The notes: generated from the sequence alone by a model not told the origin. Shown: positions 9,130-18,579, numbered from the stretch's first letter. The stretch is DNA of 32,403 nt from Bacteroidota bacterium (GCA_021794195.1 JAJYRG010000026.1:1-32403); one strand, 5' to 3'. Translations and numbers: made by a program.

Positions 9130-10782
9130 TCACGAAAAATCCCTTTCTCCACCGATGTTTTTAATTTTTGATTCAAAATATTCTTTGGAGACAGCAAGTT
9201 TGGCTCTGACTTTTGCAGTATAATTATAAACGGTTCTCAGAGAATATCTCAAAAACCCAGCGATTTTTTTACTATCATGAATCCCGAGGCGTATCAATGC
9301 ATAAATTCTAAGTTCATTGTTCAACAGCTCATTAGGTTTTAAAACAATTTGGGAGTCTTTTCGGAGCAGCTCGTTAAAATCTTTAATAAAATTTGGGTAT
9401 AAATGAAGGAAGATAATATCAAAATTGTGGTATAGCTCTGAGAGTTCATGCTGAATCAAATCCGGGGATTTTAATAAGTTTTTTATTTTTCTATGATTAT
9501 TTAAATTGAACTCTTTCAACAAGGTTACCCTGTAAGACTCTATTTTGTCAATATAAGAGGAACATATATCAAAAAATTGTGCGATATATTCTTCTTTTAT
9601 ATGGTTTGCTTCTTTTAAAGAGTCGTTCAGAAATAACAGTTCATTATTTAACTCTTTTAACTCTATGTTTTTATCAGATAAAACTTTTCTTATCTCTTTT
9701 AACCTGGTATTTTGCCTGTACAAGCTAAATATCAGTATAAATAATACGATAGAAAGCAGTGAAATGACCAAAAGCATGGCTTTCAACTCCTCTTTCTGTT
9801 TCTGCTCTTTCTCTTGCAGAGAATCATTAATCAAAGTATAGAAAGAAGAGGTTTCTGCATTTCTAAACCGCACATTACTGAACTCTGAGTCTTTAAGGGC
9901 TTCATTGATAACTAAAAAAGCTTCATCGATATTTTCGTTATTATACAAAGCCATCGCTAAAGAATGCAAGGAGGCATTATCTTTTGTACTTAAGCGGGTA
10001 TCTATTGTCGCCGAGATCTCTAAAAACTTAATTTCTTTTAAAATATCTTCTTTTTCATGGTAATACAACCCTAATAAATAAGCTATATAAGCTTTTTCTC
10101 TATCATCATATAGATCGGAATATAAATTTTTCAGCAAAAAATCAGCTGCTTGTTCTCTTCTCCCATTATAAAACTGTTTAGTCGCATTGAGCAATTTATA
10201 TTCTTTGGAGTTTTTCGGAAGAAGATATAAAAGAGAATCCCGGTACAAATTGCTCAGTTCAAAGAATTTTCCTGATTGCGAGTTTTGAGCATATTGGCTA
10301 CAAAAATCGGAATAGGTCGTGTAATATTCTTTTAAAACCAGAGTGTCTAAACCAACTGATTGAACCTGGTTCAATATGTCTTCTGCTTCGATATATTTGC
10401 CTTGAGCAGAAAATACACTTGCTAATTGAATTTCACTGAGCGCGGTAAGCATTGCATCATCTAAGGCTGTGGCTATATTATGAGATTGGTATGCGTAATA
10501 TTCAGCAGAATCCAAAAGATATTTTTTATACTCCTCATACAGCTCTTGACTAAATGAAAATTTTTGTTGTAAATCGTCTTCGGCAGATAAGAATTTACGA
10601 CGTATCCCTTCCATTCTTTTTTCTTTTCTTTGATCATAAAAATCTTTTTTGGACAAAGTTTCATTTAATGTTTTCAAAGAGTTCGTCTGAGGAAAAGCAG
10701 CAGAACTTATGGAGTCAACAAAAATAAAGACTAAGCTAAAAAAAGAAACAAAAAGGATATTTTTCTTAGACATGGAGCACAT
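9130..10782 (-). CDS. DUF6377-type membrane-bound transcriptional regulator with TPR sensor region
   Basis: Predicted one-component regulator that senses a ligand outside the inner membrane and controls the adjacent locus. A signal or anchor segment (about residues 5-25) is followed by a helical, TPR-like region (about 80-320) that should be periplasmic. A clear transmembrane helix follows (about 335-355, LLVISLLSIVLFILIF), then a coiled coil (about 358-400) rich in Lys, Glu and Leu. The C-terminal part carries FLHLYPNFIKDFNELL and LLNNELRIYALIRLGI, then IAGFLRYSLRTVYNYTAKVRAK. This last stretch (about 490-530) looks like a LuxR-type helix-turn-helix and is the DUF6377 hallmark. The start may be at 10773 instead. 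Only 23 bases separate it from the ThuA gene upstream, so its promoter lies within that gene or it is co-transcribed with it. Confidence 0.8.
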   Translation of the reverse strand: MCSMSKKNILFVSFFSLVFIFVDSISSAAFPQTNSLKTLNETLSKKDFYDQRKEKRMEGIRRKFLSAEDDLQQKFSFSQELYEEYKKYLLDSAEYYAYQSHNIATALDDAMLTALSEIQLASVFSAQGKYIEAEDILNQVQSVGLDTLVLKEYYTTYSDFCSQYAQNSQSGKFFELSNLYRDSLLYLLPKNSKEYKLLNATKQFYNGRREQAADFLLKNLYSDLYDDREKAYIAYLLGLYYHEKEDILKEIKFLEISATIDTRLSTKDNASLHSLAMALYNNENIDEAFLVINEALKDSEFSNVRFRNAETSSFYTLINDSLQEKEQKQKEELKAMLLVISLLSIVLFILIFSLYRQNTRLKEIRKVLSDKNIELKELNNELLFLNDSLKEANHIKEEYIAQFFDICSSYIDKIESYRVTLLKEFNLNNHRKIKNLLKSPDLIQHELSELYHNFDIIFLHLYPNFIKDFNELLRKDSQIVLKPNELLNNELRIYALIRLGIHDSKKIAGFLRYSLRTVYNYTAKVRAKLAVSKEYFESKIKNIGGERDFS

Positions 10783-10805
10783 AGACTTTTCTATCTACTT
10801 TGGTA

Positions 10806-11645
10806 TCATTTCTTTCCAAACCTCACTCCTTCATCAAAGTCCCTTGCGTAAGCTTTTGCATAATCCAGTTCCGTGACCTGCGAAGCAACATACTCCAGCC
10901 CTCCGGTAAGATGGGTCAAAAACACAGGATCGGTATACGCTTCTTTATCATGCCCCAAAGTAGTCATCCACATCACTCCCCCGTCAAAACCCTGATGCCA
11001 GACGACAGGATGAAGATTGTCAAAGCTTGTTCGGTGCTCCCGGACGGCTTTCTGATCGGCAGGATCCAGCCTGTCCAAATGAGCAACCATTAAAGTCCGA
11101 ATGCCCGGATAATAGGTTTTCGAAAAGTAACATTCATCAGACCATTCCCAGTCAGCAGGTGTTCCTTCTGTGCTCTCATGCCTGACAATCCGGGTCAAAT
11201 AAAGGTCTTGTTTCTTGGGGTGCCAGGTGAAGCTGCCACCTTTCAGCTGATTGAACCAGGCCCAGTCCCGCTCCGTCCCCAAAGCCGAATGAATGCCCAC
11301 CATGCCCCCGCCTGCCTGTATAAAACGGCGGAAGGCCAGACGCTGTTGATCGTTGTCAAAGACCTCATTATTGGTATTGGCAAAAACGACAAAATGGTAT
11401 TTTTTTAGTTTCTCTTCTGTAAACACCGCTGCTTCATCGCTCACATCAACCGCAAAACCGAACTTCTTCCCCAGATCGGCAATGGCCTGCGCAGAAACCG
11501 CTACATTATCGTGGACAAAGCCTTCCCCGTTCCGGGTGTAAACCAATACGTTTTTGCCCGCCAGAGCAGAACTTTGTCCCGCTGCCCCGGAAGGGACACT
11601 CCATACCAAAAGCAGAAACGGTACAAACCTCATTAAAATATGCAT
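10806..11645 (-). CDS. ThuA-like domain protein, exported
   Basis: Member of the ThuA family (trehalose-utilisation-like, a class I amidotransferase-like fold), often found with sugar dehydrogenase or cytochrome c genes in Bacteroidota and Planctomycetes. An N-terminal hydrophobic stretch (about residues 5-23) suggests export. Family segments: NVLVYTRNGEGFVHDNV, YHFVVFANTNNEVFDNDQQ, FRRFIQAGGGMVGIHSALGTE, then the HPVVWHQGFDGGVMWMTTLGHDKEAY stretch near the C-terminus. The biochemical activity of this family is not settled. Gene is 27 bases downstream of the cytochrome c gene and shares its elevated GC content, so the two look like one unit. An alternative ATG exists at 11633. Confidence 0.85.
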   Translation of the reverse strand: MHILMRFVPFLLLVWSVPSGAAGQSSALAGKNVLVYTRNGEGFVHDNVAVSAQAIADLGKKFGFAVDVSDEAAVFTEEKLKKYHFVVFANTNNEVFDNDQQRLAFRRFIQAGGGMVGIHSALGTERDWAWFNQLKGGSFTWHPKKQDLYLTRIVRHESTEGTPADWEWSDECYFSKTYYPGIRTLMVAHLDRLDPADQKAVREHRTSFDNLHPVVWHQGFDGGVMWMTTLGHDKEAYTDPVFLTHLTGGLEYVASQVTELDYAKAYARDFDEGVRFGKK

Positions 11646-11672
11646 AATATCTTGTTTTTATTGTTCCATAAA

Positions 11673-14480
11673 TTATAAAGTCTTGATAAATAAAACAAGT
11701 GACTCTACTTCACTGTCTTTTAATACCCCTAAATAAGAAGGCATTTCATCCCCGTACCCTTTGACAATTTTCTTTTTCGAATCCAGTATGGATTCCCTCA
11801 GGTAGTCCCCGTCGGCCACAGCGCTGGTCCCGTCCGTAAAGTGGCGGGTAGATCCATATACCCCCACTAAGGCAGGCCCGTATTTTCCCTTCACGCCCGC
11901 ATCCAAAGAATGACAGCCTTTGCACGCATATTTCTCAAATAAGGCTGCGCCCCGTTTTTCCGAGGCCTCCCCTTCATTGTCCTCCAGTAAGGTCAATTCT
12001 TCTTCTGATAGGACAAGGCTTTCCGGATCAATGTTTACAGCTTTGAAAGCTGTCCCCAAATCCATTTCCCCGGCATCATTCACCGTAAAATAAAATTCAT
12101 CGGAAAAAGAATGCCCCGCTTTTGTGCGTAAAGAATAGTCTACTTCCATCTGCATGACTTCTGTCATATTGGGGAGGATTAAGAGAAGGGATTTACCGTC
12201 ACTGCCCAGATGGCTTTCGAGTACAGGCAGGGTCTCTTCCCCCGGCTCTCCATTGAGCAGAAAATGGCCGGACCCATATTTTTCCGTACGCTCATAATTC
12301 CACCTTTTCACCTGAAAGTTATCAATGTCTTCTGCGGATTTCTCATCCAGCGCTTCCGAAAACCTAAGGAGGACGCCCTGTTTCCCTGCTTGAAACCTGG
12401 TAGGCAGGTAATAAGGCTTCCCTGTGTACCTCATACGGGTCAGTGCACTGACCCCGTCCGAATTAGATCCCCATAAATTGAAACCGGCAATATACAGCTG
12501 CCCGTCTTTTGGATGTAAGGCACCTTTCAGAACCGGCGCAGGATAGTCCGCCCGTATATAGGCCACTCCGCCCTGCATGCGCTGCCTGTCCGTGCTGTCT
12601 ATTAAGACCGTAAACACGCCCGGGCGCCCAAAAGAAAAATGTACCATGGAATTATTTAAAGGCCCCATCTCATCCCCCGTCAGCCAGAGCTGGCTTATGC
12701 TGGACTGATCGATACGGTGCGGGATCCAGGTAATCGGCCTTTTGATGTCCTCTCCTTTGTGAAAGTGATCGGCGGGGATGACCCCGAAATAATCATCTTT
12801 TTTGGCATGGTAAATGGGCGTTGCCGGCACATAATTTCCCTGCTGGTCGGATAGGGTGACAAAACCTGTAGTAGGGTTCAAGCCCATAAAAGGCACTCGC
12901 AGACCGGTTGAGAAGATTTCAGTATGCTCCCCGTCCGGACTTATTTTCAAGAGGGTACCGGCGTGCACCGAACTGGCCCTGAAACCTTTTGGCTTTTCAT
13001 CTGCTATGGATGCAAAACCTTCGGGAATCGTCCCGCCCCCTTTCGCCAGATAGACATACCCTTTATCATCTATGCCCATATCGCCCGCCCATTCCCTCGA
13101 ATCTATGGACTGTACCACGTCCGCCGCAAAATTTTCATAATAGTCTGCATTGCCGTCTTTGTTCAGGTCATGCAGGCGCGTCACCCCTTCTCTTCCAAAA
13201 ACAAATACCTCATCTTTGTAAACCTCTATGCTCAAAGGTTCAAAAAAGCCAGAAGCAAATCTTGTCCACTCCAGTTTGTTCAACCCGGCATCGATTTTAT
13301 CGAGCAGCCATACATCCCCGGAAAAAGTGAGTACGGCAGCGCGCCCGTCCTTAAAAAAGGCAATATCTGCCGCACGGAAATTCCGGTTCCAGGGGTTGGG
13401 CACAGGCAGGGTCAGCTCATCCAGAACATAGGCCGCCGTATCCGGGGCTGCTTTGCCTTTTGTGTACACCTTCTCCTTCCAGTACGCTTTACCTCCTTTT
13501 TCAAATTTCGGAAAGTCTGCTTTCAGCTTCATCCCTTTGCCTTTGACACTGTCCTGCAAAGCTTCCGGCCCATCCCAGAACTGTATCTGAAAAATGCTTT
13601 CTTTGTCCTGTGGCAACAGTTCCAAAACCACGTACCGGCCGTCAATGACGGCAAGCTTAGCATCCTGCTCCTTTTTCGAATGTATGCGGACGAGGGCGAC
13701 ATCTCTTTCTCCTTCCCCCTGGCCGCCGGCATCATGATAAATATGCAGCCAGCCGTCTTTCTCTTCGGTGGCCGTTATGTCCCGAAACTCTCCTATCACA
13801 TTGTACAGCTTCTTTTGAAACGGCCCGATCCGGACTGTCCTTGTAAACAGACCTTTTGCAAAGTCATCTGCAGAGGGCATTTCATAAATATCCGTCCCCT
13901 CTCCCCCAACCGAATAATGCAGGACTGCCTGAGCCCCATGAGTATGTATCCCCTTATATCGCCCATAAGAAGACGGAAGAGGCCCCCATTTCAAAGAGTC
14001 TGCTTCGGTTATGGCCGTCCGGACATCCTCAAACCCCGGGCTTCCCTCTGTCCATCCCGGATAGAGGCCCGTCGCCATCGCCGGCTCGCCCAATATTTCG
14101 GGAAAACCGTCGTTTTTATTAAAAAAATCATGGTAGGAAACCTGGGCAACCCCTTTCATGCTCACAAAATCCCCTTCCCAGGCAGCTGCCCACCTCAGCA
14201 GGTCCGGGTCAAACGCCATGTGGAGTTCATTGCCCAGCTGTATGGCTACGGCTCTCGGTGCATAGTTATGTTCCGGAAACCTTGGGCCGGTATTCCTGAG
14301 ATCCAAAGAGGTACGGATAAAGGGAAAGTCTTTTTCCACGAAGCCGGCAAACTCCAGACTGTCAAAATCATTGTCGGTAATGATATCTACAGCTCCCTGA
14401 CGGCACGCCGTAAGGGACATACATAAGAAAAAAACATACAGAAAAAGAAGCGTCAAACCACTTCTTGTCATGTCAGCCAT
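11673..14480 (-). CDS. Large lipoprotein with DUF6797-like region, beta-propeller and C-terminal cytochrome c domain
   Basis: Probable periplasm-facing, membrane-anchored haem protein related to PQQ-type sugar (sorbosone/glucose) dehydrogenases. A lipoprotein signal ends at Cys26 (LTAC). The N-terminal third resembles DUF6797 regions; the middle (about 370-680) has propeller-like repeats (AADIAFFKDGRAAVLTFSGDVW, GMGIDDKG-like strands, LKISPDGEHTEIFSTGLRVP). The C-terminus carries a single haem motif CKGCH at 853-857 and a likely distal ligand Met913 in GDEMPSY. Together these suggest electron transfer from a carbohydrate oxidation step; substrate is unknown. First gene of the pair with the ThuA-like gene. 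GC is clearly above the flanks (30-31 of 60 bases in two lines counted at 13021 and 13441). The start could be at 14471. Confidence 0.82.
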   Translation of the reverse strand: MADMTRSGLTLLFLYVFFLCMSLTACRQGAVDIITDNDFDSLEFAGFVEKDFPFIRTSLDLRNTGPRFPEHNYAPRAVAIQLGNELHMAFDPDLLRWAAAWEGDFVSMKGVAQVSYHDFFNKNDGFPEILGEPAMATGLYPGWTEGSPGFEDVRTAITEADSLKWGPLPSSYGRYKGIHTHGAQAVLHYSVGGEGTDIYEMPSADDFAKGLFTRTVRIGPFQKKLYNVIGEFRDITATEEKDGWLHIYHDAGGQGEGERDVALVRIHSKKEQDAKLAVIDGRYVVLELLPQDKESIFQIQFWDGPEALQDSVKGKGMKLKADFPKFEKGGKAYWKEKVYTKGKAAPDTAAYVLDELTLPVPNPWNRNFRAADIAFFKDGRAAVLTFSGDVWLLDKIDAGLNKLEWTRFASGFFEPLSIEVYKDEVFVFGREGVTRLHDLNKDGNADYYENFAADVVQSIDSREWAGDMGIDDKGYVYLAKGGGTIPEGFASIADEKPKGFRASSVHAGTLLKISPDGEHTEIFSTGLRVPFMGLNPTTGFVTLSDQQGNYVPATPIYHAKKDDYFGVIPADHFHKGEDIKRPITWIPHRIDQSSISQLWLTGDEMGPLNNSMVHFSFGRPGVFTVLIDSTDRQRMQGGVAYIRADYPAPVLKGALHPKDGQLYIAGFNLWGSNSDGVSALTRMRYTGKPYYLPTRFQAGKQGVLLRFSEALDEKSAEDIDNFQVKRWNYERTEKYGSGHFLLNGEPGEETLPVLESHLGSDGKSLLLILPNMTEVMQMEVDYSLRTKAGHSFSDEFYFTVNDAGEMDLGTAFKAVNIDPESLVLSEEELTLLEDNEGEASEKRGAALFEKYACKGCHSLDAGVKGKYGPALVGVYGSTRHFTDGTSAVADGDYLRESILDSKKKIVKGYGDEMPSYLGVLKDSEVESLVLFIKTL

Positions 14481-14595
14481 AGCGGTATTTCAGGTTTTAA
14501 ATTTTAAATCCGTTCGTTAGGTTCCATTTCTTATAGCCTGACATCCCAACTAAAGAGAGGGATAATAAAAAATGTGCAATTATGTTGTGTGTTAC

Positions 14596-14621
14596 CTAAC
14601 CTCTTTTTCAAAAAAGGTTAG
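14596..14621. terminator. Hairpin downstream of lepB
   Basis: Arms CTAACCT (14596-14602) and AGGTTAG (14615-14621) enclose a T5/A5 inner stem with one mismatch. It lies 13 bases past the lepB stop codon on the - strand. The U-rich tail is missing on that strand, so it is a weak intrinsic terminator at best. The rest of the 14481-14633 gap shows nothing I can name, and I found no TAnnTTTG box for the cytochrome gene. Confidence 0.45.
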
Positions 14622-14633
14622 ATATATGTATTT

Positions 14634-16082
14634 TTAGTGTATTCCTTTAAACAATCGGTTCCACCTTATCTTAGAGAATAAACTGCCATATTCGTCCCAG
14701 CTCATCCAAACAAAAAGCGCTTTTCCAACAATATGATCTTCAGGCACGAAGCCCCACCCACGGGAATCGAGCGAGTTATGCCTATTATCTCCCATCATCC
14801 AGTAATAGTCCATTTCAAATGTGTAATTGTCTATTTTCTTTCCATCAATATAAATACCGTCGTCTTTTTCGTCCAAAACATGTCCTTCATAAACGGTAAT
14901 GGCTCTTTTATATATAGGCAATGTCAAACTATCTAACTGTACCGTCCATCCTTTCTCGGGCACCTTTATAGGTCCGTAGTTGTCATAATTCCAAATTATA
15001 CTGTCATTTTCATAAAAAGGGAAAGCTTGGACACTTTCTGCTGTATCTTCCGGATCGAAAATATTGGCTTTTACTTCTTTTACACTTGACCAACCTTTCA
15101 ACATTTCAGCTTCTTTTTTTGTCATGTGGATCAAGTAAATCCCTTGTTCAGGGGCAGAGTTTATTTCATCTAACTCCAGACGGAGGTCTATTAATCTTCT
15201 CGGGTTAAGACCATTGGGTTCTGCGAAAACAATATAAGCCATCTGGAAATCGTCATTTGTGAAGCCTCTTTCACCATTTACCTTGACTACTCCTTTATTC
15301 ATTTCTACTTCATCACCTGGTATCCCAATTGCTCTTTTTATATAGTTCTCACGTTTGTCCACTGGTCTGTTAAAAGGTTCATCCGCTTCCATAGGGTAAT
15401 TGAATACCACTACATCATTTCGCTCGATTTTTTGAAAGCCTGGCAAACGTTTGTAAGATAGCTGGATAAACTCTGAATAGGCTTTACCTCCTGTTACTGG
15501 CATCGTGTGGTGTGCAAAAGGGAAAGCAATAGGGGTCATCGGAACTCTCGGACCATAATTCAACTTACTGACAAACAAAAAATCGCCTACAAGCAAACTC
15601 CTTTCCATTGATCCTGTGGGGATCATATAAGCTTCTATTAAAAAACCGCGTATTAAAGTGGCCGCTACAGTGGCAAAAATAATGGCGTCCGCCCACTCAC
15701 GCGCTACAGATTTTTGATAAGGATATTTTTCTCTAAACTCCTGGGTACTCGCTTTACCCAAATATGTAACTAATGGATCTCTTCCCCATAAAGGCAAAAC
15801 TACAAAAGGAAACAAAACTGCTGCCGCATGTTCCCAAAATCTACGCTTCCCAAAAGATTTGATTAAATCTAAATATAACCCGTAAAAAATAAATATATTA
15901 ACAATAGGTATCAGTAATAATATCACCCACCAAGTAGGGCGACCCGTCAATTGCGCAAGTACGTATTCTCTATAAAACGGAATGATGGCTTCCCAACCTT
16001 GTTTTCCAGCTTTACGGAAAAGCAAATATAAACCGTAAAGAGCAATAATTGTCAGAACACCAAATACTATAACGAACCACAT
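14634..16082 (-). CDS. lepB: Signal peptidase I
   Basis: Membrane serine protease that removes signal peptides from exported proteins. The N-terminus has several hydrophobic segments (about 1-22, 50-70, 85-98, 133-150). The catalytic Ser158 lies in IPTGSMERSLLVGD and the general-base Lys249 in YIKRAIGIPGDEV. The box E motif MGDNRHNSLDSRGWG is near the C-terminus, followed by VGKALFVWMSWD. At 482 residues it is much longer than the E. coli enzyme, as is usual in Bacteroidota, because of an insert of about 150 residues between the Lys motif and box E. Last gene of the parA-parB-DUF5683-dapB-lepB run, 14 bases after dapB. Confidence 0.95.
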   Translation of the reverse strand: MWFVIVFGVLTIIALYGLYLLFRKAGKQGWEAIIPFYREYVLAQLTGRPTWWVILLLIPIVNIFIFYGLYLDLIKSFGKRRFWEHAAAVLFPFVVLPLWGRDPLVTYLGKASTQEFREKYPYQKSVAREWADAIIFATVAATLIRGFLIEAYMIPTGSMERSLLVGDFLFVSKLNYGPRVPMTPIAFPFAHHTMPVTGGKAYSEFIQLSYKRLPGFQKIERNDVVVFNYPMEADEPFNRPVDKRENYIKRAIGIPGDEVEMNKGVVKVNGERGFTNDDFQMAYIVFAEPNGLNPRRLIDLRLELDEINSAPEQGIYLIHMTKKEAEMLKGWSSVKEVKANIFDPEDTAESVQAFPFYENDSIIWNYDNYGPIKVPEKGWTVQLDSLTLPIYKRAITVYEGHVLDEKDDGIYIDGKKIDNYTFEMDYYWMMGDNRHNSLDSRGWGFVPEDHIVGKALFVWMSWDEYGSLFSKIRWNRLFKGIH

Positions 16083-16096
16083 AAGCTTTTTCTCAA

Positions 16097-16843
16097 TTAG
16101 TTATTAAAATCAAAAATATCAGTCACCTCGTAGAATCCTTTTTTGTCTAAAAGCCATTCTGCTGCAATAATTGCGCCTAAAGCAAAACCGTCTCGAGTAT
16201 GAGCGGTATGCTTAAGCTCTATCTGATCCACTTCTGAACTATATAGCACAGTATGTGTACCGCGTACATCTTCTATACGCAAGCTTTCAATCAACAATTC
16301 ATTTGGTTTTGGAACAATTGTATGTTCTTCATCCACTACATAGTTTACCCAACCAGACTTATCTTCTATATTGCCTAAAACACCTTCTGCTAAGGTAATA
16401 GCTGTTCCGCTCGGAGCATCTTTTTTTTCGGTATGATGAATTTCTTCTACCTGGACATCGTATTGTTTGTAAGGATTCATCACTTTCGCCAAAAGTTTGT
16501 TGACATGGAAAAGAATATTCACCCCTATGCTGAAATTAGAACCGAATAAAAATGAATTTCCTGTTTTTAAACATTCCTCTTTGACTTCATCAAGGTGGTC
16601 ATACCAACCCGTAGTGCCCATGACTAAAGGTATATTAGCTTCAAAACAAAGCTTTATATTGTCCAAAGCTCCGTCGGGAATGCTAAAGTCAATAGCTATA
16701 TCCCCTTTTCCATGTAAGTCCTCAGCTGTTATCTGCTCCCGATTATTTTCATCAATAATGAAAGAGATTTCATGTTGTTTTTTGTCGGCAAACTTTTCAA
16801 CCAGTTGCCCCATTTTACCATATCCGAAAAGTATAATCTTCAT
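16097..16843 (-). CDS. dapB: 4-hydroxy-tetrahydrodipicolinate reductase
   Basis: Reduces hydroxy-tetrahydrodipicolinate to tetrahydrodipicolinate with NAD(P)H in the lysine and diaminopimelate pathway, so it supplies both lysine and peptidoglycan. The Rossmann motif is GYGKMG near residue 8, GTTGW lies about residue 77-81, and the catalytic region EIHHTEKKDAPSGTA carries the His pair and Lys. The length (248) is at the short end of the family, normal for this phylum. Lies 17 bases after the DUF5683 gene and 14 before lepB, so almost certainly in one transcript with them. Confidence 0.95.
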   Translation of the reverse strand: MKIILFGYGKMGQLVEKFADKKQHEISFIIDENNREQITAEDLHGKGDIAIDFSIPDGALDNIKLCFEANIPLVMGTTGWYDHLDEVKEECLKTGNSFLFGSNFSIGVNILFHVNKLLAKVMNPYKQYDVQVEEIHHTEKKDAPSGTAITLAEGVLGNIEDKSGWVNYVVDEEHTIVPKPNELLIESLRIEDVRGTHTVLYSSEVDQIELKHTAHTRDGFALGAIIAAEWLLDKKGFYEVTDIFDFNN

Positions 16844-16860
16844 ATTAAATTAATTTAGGA

Positions 16861-17652
16861 TCAATGCAGAGATAAAGTTAATTTTAATCCGGGTGTGAGC
16901 ATATTTCCAAACCCGTGATTTATTGTCGTAGGAGGCATGCCCACAATAAGCGAAGGGCTAACTTTCACAGCTACCTCATCGCCAATACTCCAACGATTCT
17001 TCAACATAGAGTTGACATAGGCTTCTACGACATTTAAACCGTACCAACCTACAGTGGCTAAAATAGTAAGATCCCGATTTCGGCGGGCATAATCTTTTTG
17101 TTTGATCATTCCGTCCATGCTGTCAAAAAACTGCAAATCCGGATCTCTTCTATCGCCATTATTTTCCATTCTATAAGTAATCTCATTTAGAAACTTCTTA
17201 TAATACCATTGCCAAAAATCAAAAACTAAAAAAGACGTGACGAATCCTCCGTAAATAATAGGTACTTTGATCCACCATAATCCTCCATTTGTATATTGTC
17301 CCCATCCCGGCACAAAGATAGAGCGTTGCCAAGCAATACGGGACACTCTCTCGATTTCTAAGCGCGCAGAATCTTTTTTAATCCCCTTATAATACAATCT
17401 ATCGTGTTCTTTTTCCGCTTTTTTCCGCGCCCGGCGTTCTTGGCGGGTTTCATTTTTCTTTATGGTATCTTGGACAATACTCATCCCGTCTATAGAGCTT
17501 TCTGACAAAGAATCTACAGAGGTTTTTAAATCAGAAGACAAAGCCCGTACAACAGTATCTTGTAAGCTTTTCAGAGCTGTTGTATCCACTTCTTGGGCAT
17601 ATAGTACAGTTCCGGTAAAAAACACAAACGTAATGAGTAGGGGTAATTTCAT
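16861..17652 (-). CDS. DUF5683 domain protein, exported
   Basis: Conserved Bacteroidota protein of unknown function that usually sits next to parB. A signal peptide ends near VLYAQ, followed by a low-complexity acidic/serine linker and a basic stretch (RQERRARKKAEKEH). The DUF5683 hallmark is SRIAWQRSIFVPGWGQYTNG, followed by hydrophobic segments (VPIIYGGFVTSFLVFDFW and LTILATVGWYGLNVVEAYV) likely to cross the membrane. The open frame begins with a TTG at 17658, but the ATG at 17652 is the better start: its A is the last base of the parB stop codon (TAATG), giving stop-start translational coupling. Function is not known. Confidence 0.85.
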   Translation of the reverse strand: MKLPLLITFVFFTGTVLYAQEVDTTALKSLQDTVVRALSSDLKTSVDSLSESSIDGMSIVQDTIKKNETRQERRARKKAEKEHDRLYYKGIKKDSARLEIERVSRIAWQRSIFVPGWGQYTNGGLWWIKVPIIYGGFVTSFLVFDFWQWYYKKFLNEITYRMENNGDRRDPDLQFFDSMDGMIKQKDYARRNRDLTILATVGWYGLNVVEAYVNSMLKNRWSIGDEVAVKVSPSLIVGMPPTTINHGFGNMLTPGLKLTLSLH

Positions 17653-18578
17653 TACCAATCTAATAATTCTAAAATTCGATTTAGATCTTCCTCTGAATTA
17701 AAAGGGATCTCTATAGCTCCCTTTCCTTTTTCGCTTTTTACATTTACGCGTACGCGGCTAGAAAACTTTGAGGCTAAATCATCTTCTACTTTTTGTAGTT
17801 GGAAAGAAAGTCCTGGTTTTTCCCGTTTTGTTTTTTGCGTTTTCTCCCCTTGCTGAAGCTCTCTGACCATTTCTTCTGTTTTACGTACAGACCATCCTTT
17901 TTTCAGAATATTATCAAGTAAATACAGTTGTTTGTCTATCTCTGCGACATTAATCAGCGCCCGGGCATGCCCCATTGATATTTTCCCATCCCGGATTGCT
18001 ACCTGAATATCAGGTGGTAACTTCAAAAGACGCAGATAGTTAGTAACAGTAGAACGGTTTTTACTTACCCGCTTTCCTAATTCTTCTTGTTTTAAATTGC
18101 ATTCATCAATCATACGCTGAAAGCTCAAAGCCACTTCAATAGCATTCAGGTTTTCACGCTGTATATTTTCAATTAAAGCCATTTCCAGCATTTGCTGGTC
18201 GTTAGCGGTACGCACATAAGCGGGAATATTGCGTATACCTGCAAGTTTTGTGGCTTTCAGCCGTCTTTCCCCACTAATAAGCTGATATTCTCCTCTGCTT
18301 ACCTGCCTGACGGTGATCGGCTGTATCAGACCCTGCAGTTTAATGGATTCTGAAAGTTCCTGCAAAGCCTCTTCATCAAACTCTGTCCGCGGCTGAAACG
18401 GGTTGACGCTTATCGCTTCTACATCAATAAAATTAATCGAACCGGCTATCGGTGTTTTCCGCCCACCTGTAGGATCCGTTCCTTTTTCTGTGTCTTGTGA
18501 CTGGGCAGAAGCATTGTCCTCTTCTTTCAATAATGCGCTCAGTCCTTTTCCTAAGCCTATTTTTCGTTTTTGAGCCAT
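17652..18578 (-). CDS. parB: Chromosome partitioning protein ParB
   Basis: CTP-dependent DNA clamp that loads at parS sites and partners ParA in chromosome segregation. The N-terminal part is a Lys/Gly-rich ParA-contact peptide (KRKIGLGKGLSALL). The ParB/sulfiredoxin-like domain follows (about 55-140) with NPFQPRTEF, GLIQPITVRQ and the CTP-binding ISGERRLKATKLAG. The central helix-turn-helix is KQEELGKRVSKNRSTVTNYLRLLKLP, then ISMGHARALI. The C-terminal dimerisation segment ends ELLDW. One base separates it from parA upstream, and it overlaps the DUF5683 start by one base. I found no good parS sequence in the window. Confidence 0.95.
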   Translation of the reverse strand: MAQKRKIGLGKGLSALLKEEDNASAQSQDTEKGTDPTGGRKTPIAGSINFIDVEAISVNPFQPRTEFDEEALQELSESIKLQGLIQPITVRQVSRGEYQLISGERRLKATKLAGIRNIPAYVRTANDQQMLEMALIENIQRENLNAIEVALSFQRMIDECNLKQEELGKRVSKNRSTVTNYLRLLKLPPDIQVAIRDGKISMGHARALINVAEIDKQLYLLDNILKKGWSVRKTEEMVRELQQGEKTQKTKREKPGLSFQLQKVEDDLASKFSSRVRVNVKSEKGKGAIEIPFNSEEDLNRILELLDW

Positions 18579-18579
18579 A

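Noticed and set aside
12924-14426. 500-codon open frame on the + strand
   Set aside because: It lies wholly antisense to the cytochrome c/propeller gene, which has haem, lipobox and family motifs. The frame has no motif and is expected by chance in a higher-GC gene.
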